Assembly (NCBI GenBank): GCA_911728435.2
Contig: OU452200.1
Location: forward strand, 28,907,715 to 28,971,714
DNA from: Apoderus coryli
Lineage: Eukaryota > Arthropoda > Insecta > Coleoptera > Attelabidae
DNA: 64,000 nucleotides
Reading direction: 5' to 3'
Shown: piece by piece, positions 35,256-47,930 of the stretch
Position numbering within the stretch: position 1 is the stretch's first letter
How the letters are laid out: every line of letters begins with the position of its first letter
Notes under the pieces: model-generated
What the model saw: the letters and a program-made list of their open reading frames with translations, nothing else
Told to the model about the DNA's origin: nothing
The model's database searches: none
Translations under genes and position numbers: made by a program

Positions 35256-35740
35256 GTAAATCCTTTGCTATACTGCGATCTAAAGCGTGCCGCGGATTTT
35301 ACGACCTGTAGGGCCAGCACACAAAAACTATACAAATACGGGGTGGAAGCGAATGAGTTAAAACTTGTTTTGCTGTTGTTTAAATCCTTACGCTTACTTG
35401 GTCGACTGTGTAGAGTAGCAAACGCCCAGAAATCGTGGTCGACCGTCGACCACCATTCTAGATGAGAGGGCTAAATACCAAAGGCGAAATAGCTGCATAT
35501 GTTCGAATGCGGGGATTTCTCTATTATTTATTAAACTATGCCATGGCCTTATTTTGGAAATTGTTAGCCTTACCACAACATAAAACTGCTCTCTTTGAAC
35601 AAAGCTTCTCATACAACATAATGGCGATGGTACAATGACTTTCCAGATAATTATTATAAATCATGCTACTTTTAACTAGATTCAAAGCAAATTTAAAAAA
35701 GAGACTCCTTAAGATCGGAAATCTTTTATTAGTAGGCGCG
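35256..35740 (+). pseudogene. LINE ORF2 remnant with internal deletion
   Basis: The plus strand reads LYCDLKRAADFTTCRASTQK, then LYKYGVEANELKL, a degraded form of the RT block A (vfcDLsKAFDcv.h..Ll.KL..YGirg). After about 140 bp it resumes as QHKTALFEQSFSYNIMAM and TRFKANLKKRLLK, the usual C-terminus. The catalytic core between them is deleted. Minus-strand frames over this region are shadows. Confidence 0.65.
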
Positions 35741-35887
35741 ATCTGTGACATTGATTGATTTTTTGTAATTGTTATTATCGTATTATTGTTGTAATTTATT
35801 GTATGTGATGACGATTGTGCAAAAAAATTATTAGTGCTCATTACTTTAACTTACATATAGACCTATTGCCTTTTATATTTTACTTAT

Positions 35888-37277
35888 ACAGGGTGAGTCA
35901 CGAGGAACTGTACATACTTCTACCATAAGTAGAGGAACGTTAGGGGATTATCAAATGACCATTAAAAAATGTCTGCTTGTTTTGATTATTAATATACAGG
36001 GTGAATTATGGATCTTCACCAAAACAATGTTTTGTCTTATCTTTTCAATGATTAAGTCGATTTATCTCATTTTTCTATAAAAGTGTGTATTGGTGTCTGG
36101 CAACTAACTGACATATTCAGAATTGAAAAAATCCAGGTCCGTCTTCGAGAAAATTTGTGGGACTGCTTCATATCCAACACTTCACCCTGTATATGATTTT
36201 TCAAAAATCTGATATAATTTTTTCAGAGGGCATACATAGACAGTTAGACCTGGGTATTTGAATTTTTTGTTACACTCACCTCACAGTTCCAATTAAAGTT
36301 TCATTTTAGAGCCAAATTGAAAATTGGCAATAATGAAGTATCTTACTGTATAATAATGAGAAAACAGATAAAAAATGTTTGTAATAACGTAGTTTCTTAG
36401 TTGTTTGAAGAAAACTCATGTGTCTAATTATTTTAATCGGAATGAAATGAACAAAGCCAAGGAAATGTTTATTCATAAATTAAGAAAAAAAATAAAAAAC
36501 AAATCAAACAATAAAAAAGTTTTAACAATGTGGAAAAAGTAAAAAACAGTTTAATAAACATTACGATTATAAAACACAACAAAATCATAATATGATTTTT
36601 CAAAAATCTGATATAATTTTGGTAGAGGGCATAAACAGACAGTTAGACCTGGGTATTTGAATTTTTTGTTAGACTCACCTCACATTTCCAATTAAAGATT
36701 CATTTTAGAGCCAAATTGAAAATTGGCAATAATGAAGTATCTTACTGTATAATAATGTTTAGTTATTAAAAAAATGACAGAAACGACACACACTGTGCTT
36801 CAGTATGGTAAATACCATAATTTGAAATGATTTACAGGGCCGGATTTAACAATCTCGCATATCTGGTTCATCCCAATAATTCACCCTGTATGTAACTTTT
36901 TCCACCCATAATAGACAGAAAACAGATAAAAAATGTTCGTACTACCCTAGTTTTCTTATTTGTTTAAGGAAAATACAGGGTGAAGTGTTGAATATGAAGC
37001 AGTCCCACAAATTTTCTCGAAGATGGACCTGAATTTTTTAAATTCTGAATATGTCAGTTAGTTGCCAGACACAAATACACACTTTTATAAAAAAATGAGA
37101 TAAATCGACTTAATCATTGAAAAGATATGACGAAACATTGTTTTGGTGAAGATCCATAATTCACCCTGTATATTAATAATCAAAACAAGGAGACATTTTT
37201 TAATGGTCATTTGATAATCTCCTGACGTGCCTCTACTTATGGTAGAAGTATGTACAGTTCCTCGTGACTCACCCTGT
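35888..37277. mobile_element. 1.4 kb non-autonomous element with ~305 bp inverted repeats
   Basis: The ends begin ACAGGGTGAGTCACGAGGAA and are inverted copies for about 305 bp (35888-36195 and 36972-37277), flanked by TA. Each arm contains a second, internal cagggtga/tcaccctg motif (about 35997 and 37160, and at the inner arm borders). The core carries a ~165 bp direct repeat (aatctgatataattttt(t/g)... at about 36200 and 36605). No coding frame is supported. Confidence 0.8.
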
Positions 37278-38560
37278 ATATTGTTCGTCACGTACGAAAT
37301 GACAGTATCTAATATGTTTTTAAACTAAATGAAAGTAAAACATAAACACAAGTTGTCGCGTGGCGAGATAGCATGATAACGCAATCAGCTAGGGGTTATA
37401 ATATTATTGACAATAATCAAGTGAACATTTACCTGATAACACCACTCAAGACCTTTTTCAATCACTATGACACCACAAATATTTCTGAAATTGACAGCGA
37501 TATTATTATGTACTTAAATATTTTTACAAAAATAAAAATACAGTACTGTGGTTAGAAACCGAAAACTATAATTATTTTTAGTCAGGACCTGACTTTTAAC
37601 CCAAAATGGCGGCGTCATACGTCACAGTTTAGTTCAATATGCCAACGTAGACTCGGAATGCTGTACTTAATAATGTTGTGGCCATACCCCATACATTTCC
37701 GGTAACATATATACTGTAGGTATAGCTCATACAATAGTTAAAGCAACAAAATTAAGTTGTTCATATACAAATGAATGTAAAAGAAAACTAGAGGATATAT
37801 CTGACCAAGGAAATTGGTGTGAATTCCTTGTTTCTTAACCAAAATTAATCTAAATGCTATTTTGTTTTACAACTTTACTAATATTTGGTATTAAACATAT
37901 GAGAAACCTCTCAGGTATACCTACCTGTATATTATGATGGATGATTTAAAGCCACTACTTAAACACAGTTACTTAATTGAGCTGTGCGAAATGTACTGTT
38001 GTCCGCCACTGATATTAGCATATGTTTCTACGTTATTGCAAATAAAATAAATCGACACAAAGCATGTTTATATTATGCACTTATCTATAAACAGAAAATT
38101 CTTGTATTTGTATATTGTACCGCAATTCATATACGTAGGTACTGTATGTAAAGCCCCTAAAGCTTTCTAAAACTTCCTCATGTGTTTATTTCGTGAGATT
38201 GAAGATTCCAGCATCCTGTAATTACATTTTCCGATCGCTGATAAGCATTTCTACTTTAGCATTATTTCTTTTTTTGTGTGTGTTCTATTAGATCGCGGAT
38301 TCTGGAGCGTACCGTACAGTCGGGGAAAATGTAGACCAAATCGTGCTGATTCTAATGACTATTAAGGTCGTTAACGGAACTGACTAATAATTTTTCATTG
38401 TTGCTCTATCAATGTTTGTTAGTTATTTTTAGCCTGGCGGGCGATATTAGTTAGTAAATAAATACACGCACTATGTTTGCTACATAGATTATTTAATTAA
38501 ATTTTAATTGATATAATTTAACCGCTGTTGGGTAAAATTAATTTGTATGATTCTTTACTA
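37278..38560. other. No gene recognised
   Basis: AT-rich, with a short GC-richer patch at 37600-37660. No gene is supported. Confidence 0.4.
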
Positions 38561-38561
38561 C

Positions 38562-38880
38562 GAGGGTGGTTGAATAACTCCATGACTTTTAAACGAAACC
38601 ATTTTTTTGTAAAAAAATCATTATGTTTATCTACATAATCTCCTTTTAGCTCGTAAAGTCACGGAATAGGCGATTATTTTCACAATGGTACATTTTTAAA
38701 AGAGAAACCGAGACAACTCTATTTTTTAGGGCACTTTTGAGTTGCTGCTGTCGTCCAACGTAAAATGATGAGCCACATGTGTGTATAACATAAGAAATTT
38801 TTTGAAAAAAATCAGGTTTCGGTCTCCTTATCCACTTTTGCATATGTCGATTTGGGATTAATGAGATAACGAAAATACCT
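38562..38880. repeat. Transposon-end-like sequence
   Basis: Begins gagggtggttgaataactcc, a form common at mariner termini. It contains ggaataggcgattattttcacaatggtacatttt, which resembles the right arm of the MITE at 42819-42973 in inverted orientation. No second terminus is seen. Confidence 0.35.
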
Positions 38881-39126
38881 AATTAATTTTGTGTTTGGGA
38901 GGACTATCTAGAGCAGTTGCTCAAAGGGGGCAGCATTAACCGTTTGGCAATCGGCTAACCTTTCCACAAACGAGCGATGCACGATTTTTATGATCTGGGG
39001 AGTGATCAATTGCATCTGGAATGCGGTGCCTTTCATCTACTAAAACAGCATCCAAGTGAGAGGAGAGTGCTCTTATTCGGTAGGCGTTCATCTAAAGTTT
39101 TGTCAGAGAACAACTAAGGGAGAGAA

Positions 39127-39167
39127 TATAAAGTCTGGTGGGCTCGGCTAGTTTGCGCACCTCATTC
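39127..39167 (+). promoter_or_regulatory. Candidate core promoter of the THAP gene
   Basis: TATAAA at 39127-39132 is followed by an arthropod initiator-like TCATTC at 39162-39167. The 37 bp distance to the initiator A is slightly longer than usual. It lies just inside the inverted repeat, as a transposase promoter would. Confidence 0.35.
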
Positions 39168-39332
39168 GCGCAGAGGGATCGATGACGTACTGAGTTTAGA
39201 CAGAGGCGCCACACGCAATTTAGTCGTTTAGCGTTGCGATAGATATTCAGTGGCAGCGTTAATCTGATTTTCGATTGCAAGCGAGATATTGTGTGATTGC
39301 GAAATTTACATTCTTATCGTTTTTGCGTTAAC

Positions 39333-39680
39333 ATGAATAATAATACTAAGTGTGGCGTAGTGTGTTCAGCGAAAGGCTGTGTGAACAAGAGTTATAACTG
39401 TAGTCACGTTTCCAAAAGAAGCAAGGAAAGTTTTGTTTTGATTAACTTATTGTATTGTATTTTTATAGATATGTGGTATATTGTCTTATTTTTGAAATGG
39501 AATTCCTCCTGCAATCTTATATTATGCGTTGTTGTATTTTATGGTATAATACCCAGTGTTTTATGTTCTATAGAGCTGAAATTTGGATGGTTGGTTCGGG
39601 TCGTGAAGATCTTATAGCTAGTAAAAAGTTGAGTAGCTACAGACTGTGTGCTGCTCATTTTGAAGACAGGATTAAGTAAT
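39333..39680 (+). pseudogene. THAP-domain coding remnant, probable intron
   Basis: From the ATG at 39333 the frame reads MNNNTKCGVVCSAKGCVNKS (the C-x4-C pair of a THAP zinc finger), and in a neighbouring frame TFPKEARK. After a stretch that looks like an intron (ending ctatag at 39573) the reading is AEIWMVGSGREDLIASKKLS then SYRLCAAHFEDR, giving the C-x2-H pair. THAP domains bind DNA in P-element transposases and host factors. The two halves are out of frame for any simple splice, so at least one small indel has occurred. Sequence downstream (39681-40600) has no further recognisable transposase. Confidence 0.6.
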
Positions 39681-40600
39681 TTTGGTGGATTAATCCTGAT
39701 TTTGTTCTATATACATTCCGTTTGGAACTTATATTTCAAACTAATTTTGAAAATGTGTGTACCTACACAAACAAATATTTTGAAAAAACTTATTTGTCTT
39801 AGGAAAGATATTGCATATGTACACCCATGTTCACGCTTTCCTACACTTATATCGTAAGTTTGTATTTCAGAATAAGGTTATTTTTTCGCCACCCGTACTA
39901 TAATAATACACTTATATGCCAATAATCTGTTTCATAATGACATCCATTATGATACAGATTTTTCATTACGATTCGGATTTTTACCCAATAGAAACACATA
40001 ATATTTCAATCATGCATGCTGTGCATTTGACGTTTGCCAATACAAATATAAATATATTATTAGTTCTTCATTATTTATCGGGTGTAGAAAAAATGGCGTA
40101 TGCAACTCTCATGTAATTGGTATTACTACACTCGCATTAACCATACGAAACTCACCTTCATTACATGATCGTTGCATAATATACTATTATACGCTAAAAA
40201 TTAGTGTACCAAGAAAAATAAACTTATTATAATAAAAATATAGGTTTTTTAGCTTCTGTTCACCCCTTGATGCACACCTGCATTGCACCTTCCGAGGTTC
40301 CTACTAATGACAAATACAAAAGAGTTCTTACAATAGCAGGTAAACTGTCCCGATAATAACAGTAATTATATAAACGCCTAACCCCAATAGTTTAAAATAT
40401 TTCTTTAATTCGTAGTAGGAGATTTTTTGCTGAAGATTATCTCATAGTATTATTAAAAGTAGTAAGTTATGGCAAACCCACTAGTAAGGAGATTTGTCTA
40501 TTATAATTACCGACATCATCTAAAGTATTCCATGCATTCAATCCACACTGTAAATTTCTCAAACACCTTAAGTACCGACCTGCACGGTTATTTCAACAAA
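39681..40600. other. Interior of the P-like remnant, no gene recognised
   Basis: AT-rich. Open frames at 39916-40116 and nearby have no family resemblance. Confidence 0.35.
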
Positions 40601-40715
40601 ATTTAAATACGACCCTGTTTTCTACTCTTTCAACGTGGCGGCCACAGACTGAATGCGATCAAAGGCGGCAAGACAGAGATTATATTATCTCCCTTAGTTG
40701 TTCTCTGGTTTTGTT

Positions 40716-41640
40716 CCACATCCGGTCAGTCGCCACGATGGGTTGGACAGTGAGCAACGTACATTTGCCGTCGAGGCGTACTTTCGAAATCGATTCAATA
40801 TAGCCCCGGCAGGGCCTGTGCCAGGTCGGAAACCAAACGTTACATGGATCGCTACATTCAGGCAAGTGTGACGAGACGAAGAATTGGAGCACGTCGGCCC
40901 ATTAGAACACCTGAAAACATTAAAGCTGTGAGGCGAATTCTTCACGATGATCTTCATTACCATCCGTACGAGTTGACGATTGTTCAAGAACTCTACGAGC
41001 GTGACTTCAATTATCGGAGGAACGCATGTGAGGCATTTCTCGAAAACGTATCTGAGGACGCAATTGTTTTTTTAGTGATGAGGCCCATTTCCAAGTGAGT
41101 GTATATGTCAACAAGGCAACTGACACCAACCCCCGCGAATTGCATCAAAGGCCTCTATACTCACCTAAAGTCACAGTGTGGTGTGCAATTTCTTCGGCTG
41201 GGGTAATTGGTCCCTGTTTTTTTGAAGAAAATGAGGAAACAGTGACAGTGAATTGGGAGATTTTTTTTCTCTCGACTTAACGAATTGAATTTAGGGGACG
41301 TTTGGTTTCAACAAGATGCCGCAACGCCTCATACTTTAAGGATATAAATGGCTGTTTTGAGGGAACTCTTTCCGGGGCACCTAATCTCAATTTTGGAGTA
41401 ACCAGCTCGTTCCCCCGATTTGACCCCTTGCGATTTTTTATGGGGATTTTTGAAATCCCGTATTTATGTCAATCATCCAAGAACCCTAAAAGATCTCAAA
41501 GCCAACATCCGGGCCGAAATGGTCAATATACCAGCTGCCATGCTGGAAAGGGTTATGAAAAATGCCAGAAATCGGCTTATTCAGTGTACCGACAACGGAG
41601 GGCGTCACCTACCTGACATCATTTTTAAAACCGTTTGAAG
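40716..41640 (+). pseudogene. Mariner-like transposase, multiply broken
   Basis: Plus-strand pieces in order: SEQRTFAVEAYFRNRFNIAP and AGPVPGRKPNVTWIATFRQ (N-terminal helix-turn-helix region), RTPENIKAVRRILHDDLHYH, PYELTIVQELYERDFNYRR, KVTVWCAISSAGVIGPCFFE, VWFQQDAATPHTLRISMAVL (second catalytic Asp), PARSPDLTPCDFFLWGFLKS (third acidic residue), and a C-terminus ending DNGGRHLPDIIFKTV at 41636. At least four frame changes or stops break it. It is a different family from the mariner at 5.7-7.5 kb. Its 5' side abuts the P-like element. Confidence 0.8.
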
Positions 41641-41682
41641 CAAAAATTTACATATATATTATATACCTACATTATTAAAAAA

Positions 41683-42380
41683 AAATTCCCGATGGCAGCC
41701 AGTCGGAAAAGTAGATTTTCGGTTTATATATTTTTTATTTATACTTAGTCTACCACTGACACCCACTAATAATAAACATATAATAGAATATTCTGACAGT
41801 CGCCAAATATAACGAAAGTGTCATATTGACAGTTATTTTAACTGAAATACCCATTATACTATAATACATACGTAAGCACGGTCTTATTGTTATTTCACAG
41901 GTGTTTTATTTTTGCCAAAAATAATTACAGGTGCAGCGTGTGATGATATTTTTTTTATTTTTTGTTACCTACTTTATATTGACTTACATTTACTTAAATA
42001 TGCCAGCGATGAAAAAACTCTCCAAATAAACATTGTAGATATTTAAGTGCTCTAACTTTTGATATGTAACATCGGTATTTTCTATTAACAATGAAAAAAA
42101 TATGATTTTTTTAAAACTTTGCCGCCATTTTGAAATTAGCTTTCCGATTTCCATCGCCAACGAACTCACGCGATTCCATGACCCAGCCGATTTTTTAACC
42201 AAATTTTGTTTCTAGTTGTCAAAAAATGCGGCCTAGAACGTGCCGCAAAGTTTTCTATATTCCATATATATATATATAGATATATAAACTTTTGAACTGA
42301 GGTCATTTTTAGGATCCAGGGGACATGAAATGAAGGACTGCACAAAAATTTTTCAGAATTTCGGTTGTATCGATCTCCTG
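41683..42380. repeat. ~0.7 kb dispersed repeat, copy 1
   Basis: Closely similar, in direct orientation, to 57101-57782. It begins cccgatggcagccagtcgg and ends ggttgtatcgatctcctga. No terminal inverted repeats are seen, and the short minus-strand frames in both copies are not conserved enough to call a gene. Confidence 0.75.
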
Positions 42381-42818
42381 AAAATCTACTAAAAATAATA
42401 AAAACTTCTATTCCATAAAATGGGTTTTATTACGTTTTGAAATAAGGAAGTTATGTTGGCGCACCCTGTATTTTTCAATTTTCCTATACTCTTTAAAATC
42501 GGCTTTTACACTTTAAGGCATATTTGTATAATAAATTACAGGAATTAGCCACTAAAGTGTTAAATTAGATCTACTAATAATTCTGGAGAAATCAAAGTTG
42601 GCTGCTTTCAAATCGTTCTAAAAATTAATTAATATCCAACTGCTGCTTTCATTTGATATGAAAAAAAAATAATCCTTTAAAAATTTCTGCTGTTGTGGTT
42701 GTTTGTTTAAAATAAATTTTTAAAATCTAAAAATCAAAAATGAGAATTCTAAATATTGTAAAATGATTGAAAGTCGCTGCAATGAAAATGTAGACGCTGC
42801 GAAACTTTTTTGCAGCGT
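42381..42818. other. No gene recognised
   Basis: AT-rich. It includes ggcgcaccctgtatttttc at about 42457, resembling a solo transposon end. Confidence 0.35.
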
Positions 42819-42973
42819 GTCCGTAAAATAACGAAACGGGCGATTATTTTAAAGAAAAGCCGCGGCACGTCAGTTTTGATTTATGTTTAGCAATTTGAAG
42901 CCTACGTATTTGTTTCGAAATCTGCAAAATGTACCATTTTGAAAATAATCGCCCATTCTGTTACTTTACGGAC
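42819..42973. mobile_element. 155 bp MITE
   Basis: Inverted termini gtccgtaaaataacgaaacg (42819) and its near-complement ending tttacggac (42973), with arms including gggcgattatttt/aaaataatcgccc. The flank continues atcctgtata, as at other mariner-type ends here. Confidence 0.7.
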
Positions 42974-43970
42974 ATCCTGTATATGAAAACTGAATTCGCG
43001 AAGGAAACCTTATTATATATTACAATAGTTAAAGGAACTAAGAAACATAGAAATTTGAAAAAATAGTCCACACTCAAATTAATAATAGGTATTACGACCG
43101 TGTATACTTTTCTGTTACATCAAAAAACGGGCAAATTACAACCAAAAGTGACATGTTCATTGAAATTGTATCAAATTTGTGCGTGACTTTTGGTCCTCAC
43201 TGTACAATGATACAATATAATAATAATATCAATAGTTATTACAAATCCTTTGGGAAATTGCACTCGTGACAATTTAAATATTAAAAATTAATTTCTCAGA
43301 AGTTGTCTGAGAAAAACAAGATGCTTGTCGAAACGTCACGTAAAATAAAATTGATTCTGTATAAAATAAATGACTTAATAATGGAACAAAGTCACTAATT
43401 TCCAAGAAGTCTCAAACAAAAAATTGTGCTAAACGTTAATAGATTATTAAAAGTTAACAGGTAGAAAACTTTCCAGCAAATTGTATATTCTTATAAAAGT
43501 ACCTATTAATTAGGTTGAAATCGGATTCATTTTCTTAATAATTAAACAAGGGAAGTGTGTGATTATTTATGAGATTTTGAAATTTAATTTCATGTGAGTA
43601 GTTTTGAAATATCTTATATTCTCATATATACAAGTATAGAGTATGTCTTTACGTAGGTGTCAAAGTATAGTGGAAGCTGGTTTGCTGATATAGTTTTTAA
43701 CAGTTTTATCGAATAAAATGCAACTTATTTGCATTAGCAGACTTTCTGGGAAACAACATAATAATACTCGTATTTAAGTTACCTATTCTGGTAAAAATAG
43801 AAATAGCATAATATCTTCTGAAAGGAAATACAATTAGTACATACATACATTTAATGAGTATATAGAGATAAAATAATAAAATTTTCATGGTTTTTGAATA
43901 AATGATCATAATTAAATGCTGAATGTCTGGAGGTAATGCCGAAATAATATATGCCAACCTTTGTCTTTAA
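42974..43970. other. No gene recognised
   Basis: AT-rich. No feature is supported. Confidence 0.4.
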
Positions 43971-43974
43971 TTTT

Positions 43975-45000
43975 TATATTCAATTTTAAGTGGGTGTTTT
44001 TTTTTCTAGAAAACTTCACGAAAAAATAGGTCTTGACATCACTAACACTTACCTCATAGGAGCAAAGAATAAAAGTCTTCAGTATGTCAGAGGTATACAT
44101 TAAAAATAATAAGGGTCCCCATATAGAACCTTGTGGGACGCCAGAGAGAATATTACAACGATTGGAGAGTTTATTATTTGAAACAATTTGCTGCATTCTA
44201 TTGGATAAACAGGAACCAATAAACTCGACAGATTCAAGCGAAAACCCATAATAATTTAATTTAGCACAAAGTAATCGATGTTTTAAAGTATCAAACGCCT
44301 TAGAGTAGTCCAAAAGAATGAGTGCTGAATCCTGACCACTGTCACTGGCAGTTATAATATCATCGATTATGTTAATAAGAGGAATACATATGCTTCGCCC
44401 CTTTCTAAAACCACTTTGACAATCGGGAAATAATTCCCTTTCATTTTAATATACCGACATTTGACTATATAATATTATCTCTAAGATTTTTGAAAGAACC
44501 GGAAGAATACTAATTATTCTCATATCTGAATAGGAAAAAGGAGACTAATTTTTCGGCAAAGAAATACCAAGTGAGGTTTTCCACAAGGCAGGAAAATAAT
44601 TTGTTTCTATACAACAGTTAATTAAATATGTAATATACCTATCTATCTATCGTACTGCAACATTTTCGCAGTAATGCCGTCAGTACCAACCGCATTGGTT
44701 CTAATGTTATTAATAAGTTTGTGAACCTCTTCCTCTGTAGTCAATCTAAAATTAAATTTACCATCAGAAGAATCGAATAAAAATGAGGACTCATATTGTT
44801 GAATTTTTTCATCACAGTTAACACCATTCTGAAGATATTGAGAAAAATATTCATTAATTTTATGAGGGTCGGAAAGATTCGCAGGAATATTTGTAGTCTT
44901 AGCAGATCCTATGTTAAATTCCCTCAAAGCAGACCAAATCTTGCGAGGGTTATTGGTATTAGATAGGCATAAATCATAGGCATGTTATGTAGAGGGTCTA
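43975..45000 (-). pseudogene. 5'-truncated LINE ORF2
   Basis: On the minus strand from about 45000: KIWSALREFNIGSAKTTNIP, LTTEEEVHKLINNIRTNAVG with TDGITAKML (pre-RT linker), then LLDYSKAFDTLKHRLLCAKL with NYYGFS (block A) and ILSGVPQGSIWGPLLFLMYT (block B'). The catalytic YADD box is not readable, and similarity stops near 43980. Stops between 44640 and 44313 interrupt the frame. It looks like a Jockey/CR1-type element truncated at both ends. Confidence 0.75.
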
Positions 45001-46330
45001 AAGTAAAATTGGTGAAATAAAATGTTACTTTTATACTAATTTTCATAGGCATTTCTCTACGTCACGACACAGGAAAACAATGCCTGCTATTTTTATCATT
45101 TTTACCCATAATATAGCTTGGTTTTGTGGATTTCGAGATTTTGCTATTTAAAGTCAACCGCTTCTCTTAAGCAATAAATTATTATACGCGACCAGTGCCT
45201 GTGTTTGTATTTTTCGTGTCGATTTCTTCACGAATCGTGAAAGGTTCTCTCGTTAACTTTTTGCTATTTGTATAATAGTATTGCCTACTTGATAAATCGA
45301 ATGATTTTAATTCCATTTTCAGTTCTTATTATTATCATAGTCAGTTTTCCTGTAAAGGTAATGTGAATTTTACAAATATTATTAAAACATACTTTAATTT
45401 ACAATTTTTTTTTTGCGTCCCTCTAGTAATGCCTCTCTAATATGTTAATGACTTAAAAATAATATTTCTGAAATTAACGATACACTTAAAAAAATGTCAA
45501 AGGAAAATAAAAAGTAAATTAGTAAAACTTGGAAGAAAATAATTATTCACCACCACTATCTAACTTGCACCCAAGGAAGATAATTATTCTTCCATAAATT
45601 CAAATAATTAATCCCTTTTGCGATTGACCTTATAATAGGTACAATCGTATTGACGGAGCTTGTCGTATACACTGAGGAAAAGCAAGATGGTGAAAAAATG
45701 GGCTGAGATAGAGCTATTCAATTTCAATCTGTTAGACAAGAAAAAAAAATTGATCTCGTGATTTTGGACAAAAACCATTTTTTGAAATAAAATTGTTGAA
45801 ATGAAAGAGAAAATATTTTGGTCTAGTGATTTTAGACAAAAACCATTTTTTGGAATAAAATTGTTGAAATGAAAGTGTCCTGAAATAAATAATTGTATAA
45901 TATGTTTGCTAAAACTTGAATACAGAAAAGCGCAAAATGAACTATGTAAAAGTCACAATACGACGTGTAACGGATTTAAAAATTTAGCTATTTAAAAGCC
46001 ATAAATAAAATTATTTAATATTCAATATTATTAAAAAATAAACTGTTATAATTAATGAGTTTCACACATCATCTTGCAAAGCTGTGAGAGACCGACCATA
46101 TATTGTTCAAATAAAGTTGTTTATAATGAATATGCTAAAATACTTGGTATTTTAACTAAAAACAGATAAAACGTTAGATAATTATAATAATACTCTTTAT
46201 TCATAGGTATATAGAATGCGTCAAGAATTTAAGCAAATTACATATCAAAAAACAGAATTGTATAAAAGAGAGTGTGCATGCAACACAACTTAAATAACAC
46301 CGCTTTTTCCCTCACTAGCTAGTTGATTAA
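45001..46330. other. No gene; ~67 bp tandem duplication at 45755-45885
   Basis: The unit containing gtgattttggacaaaaaccattttttgaaataaaattgttgaaatgaaag occurs twice. The rest is AT-rich. Confidence 0.5.
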
Positions 46331-46334
46331 GGGC

Positions 46335-46409
46335 ACAAAATTATTACGAAATCATCTAGAATTTAAATGCGTCATTATTTAAATTCTAGATGATTCGTAA
46401 TAATTTTGT
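46335..46409. repeat. Hairpin with ~34 bp stem
   Basis: Left arm acaaaattattacgaaatc... ending atttaaat (46368), 8 bp loop gcgtcatt, right arm from 46377 ending aattttgt. The arms differ by a single extra base. It could be a minimal foldback element. Confidence 0.75.
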
Positions 46410-47176
46410 TTGTACAGATTTCATAAAATGTTCTTCATCTGTCACTGAGAGTTTGAGAAGATTGCATCCCATTGGCAATGATTCCCCTTTCTGATCCATC
46501 TAAAAAAAAGTCACTGGTGAGCTGATCTTAGGTACACCTTATTAGGTTTTTTATTTAAAACTTTTTTTTTTGTATGCAATCCTACACGGCAGTTCTACTT
46601 TACTTCTAAACTGCTGCTCAGTTTTTACTTTCTTTTATCATAAGGTAACAACGACAACTATTATTAGTCATGTAACAATACTTTTGAGGTTTTGTCATTT
46701 TCTACATTTTCATTGGGCCAAGAACATCGAATAGTTCAATTCTGAATACAAAGTAACATTTCGCAGCTTCAGGAGTCTACAGCGTGCATGATCCTTTGTC
46801 CGTTTAATAAGTTATTGGTTTATTTTGTAGGGTAAAATACTTACTACAACTAAATATTGATATTTCTGGCGACAACACGATAATAAATTGTCAAATGTGT
46901 CAAAACGGAAAACAACACTTACGATCCCTAGAGTATGTGCTTTTATTTTTTATTTTATGAAAGAATCAGGTTGTTCAATAGACACGAAAACCTAGGTATT
47001 TGAAGAAAACTTCAAGTACACACGGTGATTTGGCATCTATTAAAACTGGGCCAAATAGAAAGAAGAAGGGATGATTAATAATAGCAAAGTTTAACGAAAA
47101 TCTATAATAATCAATTTTAATCACAACAGTATAAATAATAGAATATTATAAAGATAAAAATCTTAAAAGTAAATAT
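46410..47176. other. No gene recognised
   Basis: AT-rich spacer between the hairpin and the 8.4 kb composite. Confidence 0.4.
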
Positions 47177-47329
47177 ACAGGGTGTTTCTATATTCGACCG
47201 ACAATGCCCTACCACAGAAAGCTCTCGCTAATTCATGTATTTTGATATAGGGAACTATACCCTTAACGGGCTTAGTTATCTAGATACAGGGTGTCAAAGG
47301 TTCAAATTTAAAATCGAAAATTTGTCCAA

Positions 47330-47930
47330 AATTAAAAACTCCTTTAAAAATTATTTTCAAATTTAGTAAATATGTTCTTTAAAACTGTCATATTTTGACA
47401 TAAACATTTAAAAAATTAACCAGTGGTATGCTATAGGCTTAGTGACACTTTTTATTCCCCCTATTTTCTACGCCACTGGAATAAATATATCTTTTTAATA
47501 TCCTGTTCATTTTTGCTTAAAAACGTAATAACTTTCTATGGGTCTAAAGTGAACAGTTTTTCAGGAATTTGCCTCTAAACTAAAGTTTGCAAGTGCCTGA
47601 GATACTGTGTAACATTACATAAATTTCGAAAATTTGCCATAATCCAAAAACGCCTATAAATATTTTTTTAAATTTCGTCAATATGTTCTTTAAAAAAGTC
47701 ATATTTTGACATAAATAATATTTTTAAAAAAATTACCAGTGGTATGCTATAGGAGTTAATGACACTTTTTGTCCCCCTAGTCCTTACTCCACTGCAATAA
47801 ATATATTTTTTTTATTTTATTTTTATTACCTGTTCATTTTTGCTTAAAAAAGTAATAACTTTTTATGGGTCTGAAGTGAACAGTTTTGCAGGAATTTGCC
47901 TTTAAATAAAAGTCTGCAAGTAAAGTTGAA
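47330..47930. repeat. Tandem duplication of a ~310 bp unit
   Basis: Two units share atatgttctttaaaa.tgtcatattttgacataa (at about 47368 and 47679), accagtggtatgctatagg and cctgttcatttttgcttaaaa. A third, partial copy lies inverted at 54795-54885. Confidence 0.75.

Larger units (their letters stand above)
39104..40707 (+). mobile_element. P-element-like transposon remnant (THAP-bearing)
   Basis: The ends CAGAGAACAACTAAGGGAGA (39104) and its inverted copy (ending 40707) match perfectly for 20 bp and nearly so for about 28 bp. The 7 bp GTTTTGT directly flanks both ends (39097-39103 and 40708-40714). Inside lie a TATAAA (39127-39132), an ATG at 39333 and a THAP-type zinc-finger region, the expected N-terminus of a P-superfamily transposase. 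P elements normally make 8 bp target duplications and have a transposase of about 750 residues, so at 1.6 kb this is an internally deleted copy. Dead mariner sequence follows directly on the right. Confidence 0.55.

Noticed and set aside
37595..37630. aaaatggcggcgtcatacgtcac as a YY1/CRE-type promoter
   Set aside because: Motif resemblance only; no gene start follows.
39092..39280. Minus-strand frame over the P-like left end
   Set aside because: Shadow of the terminal repeat and 5' leader on the other strand.
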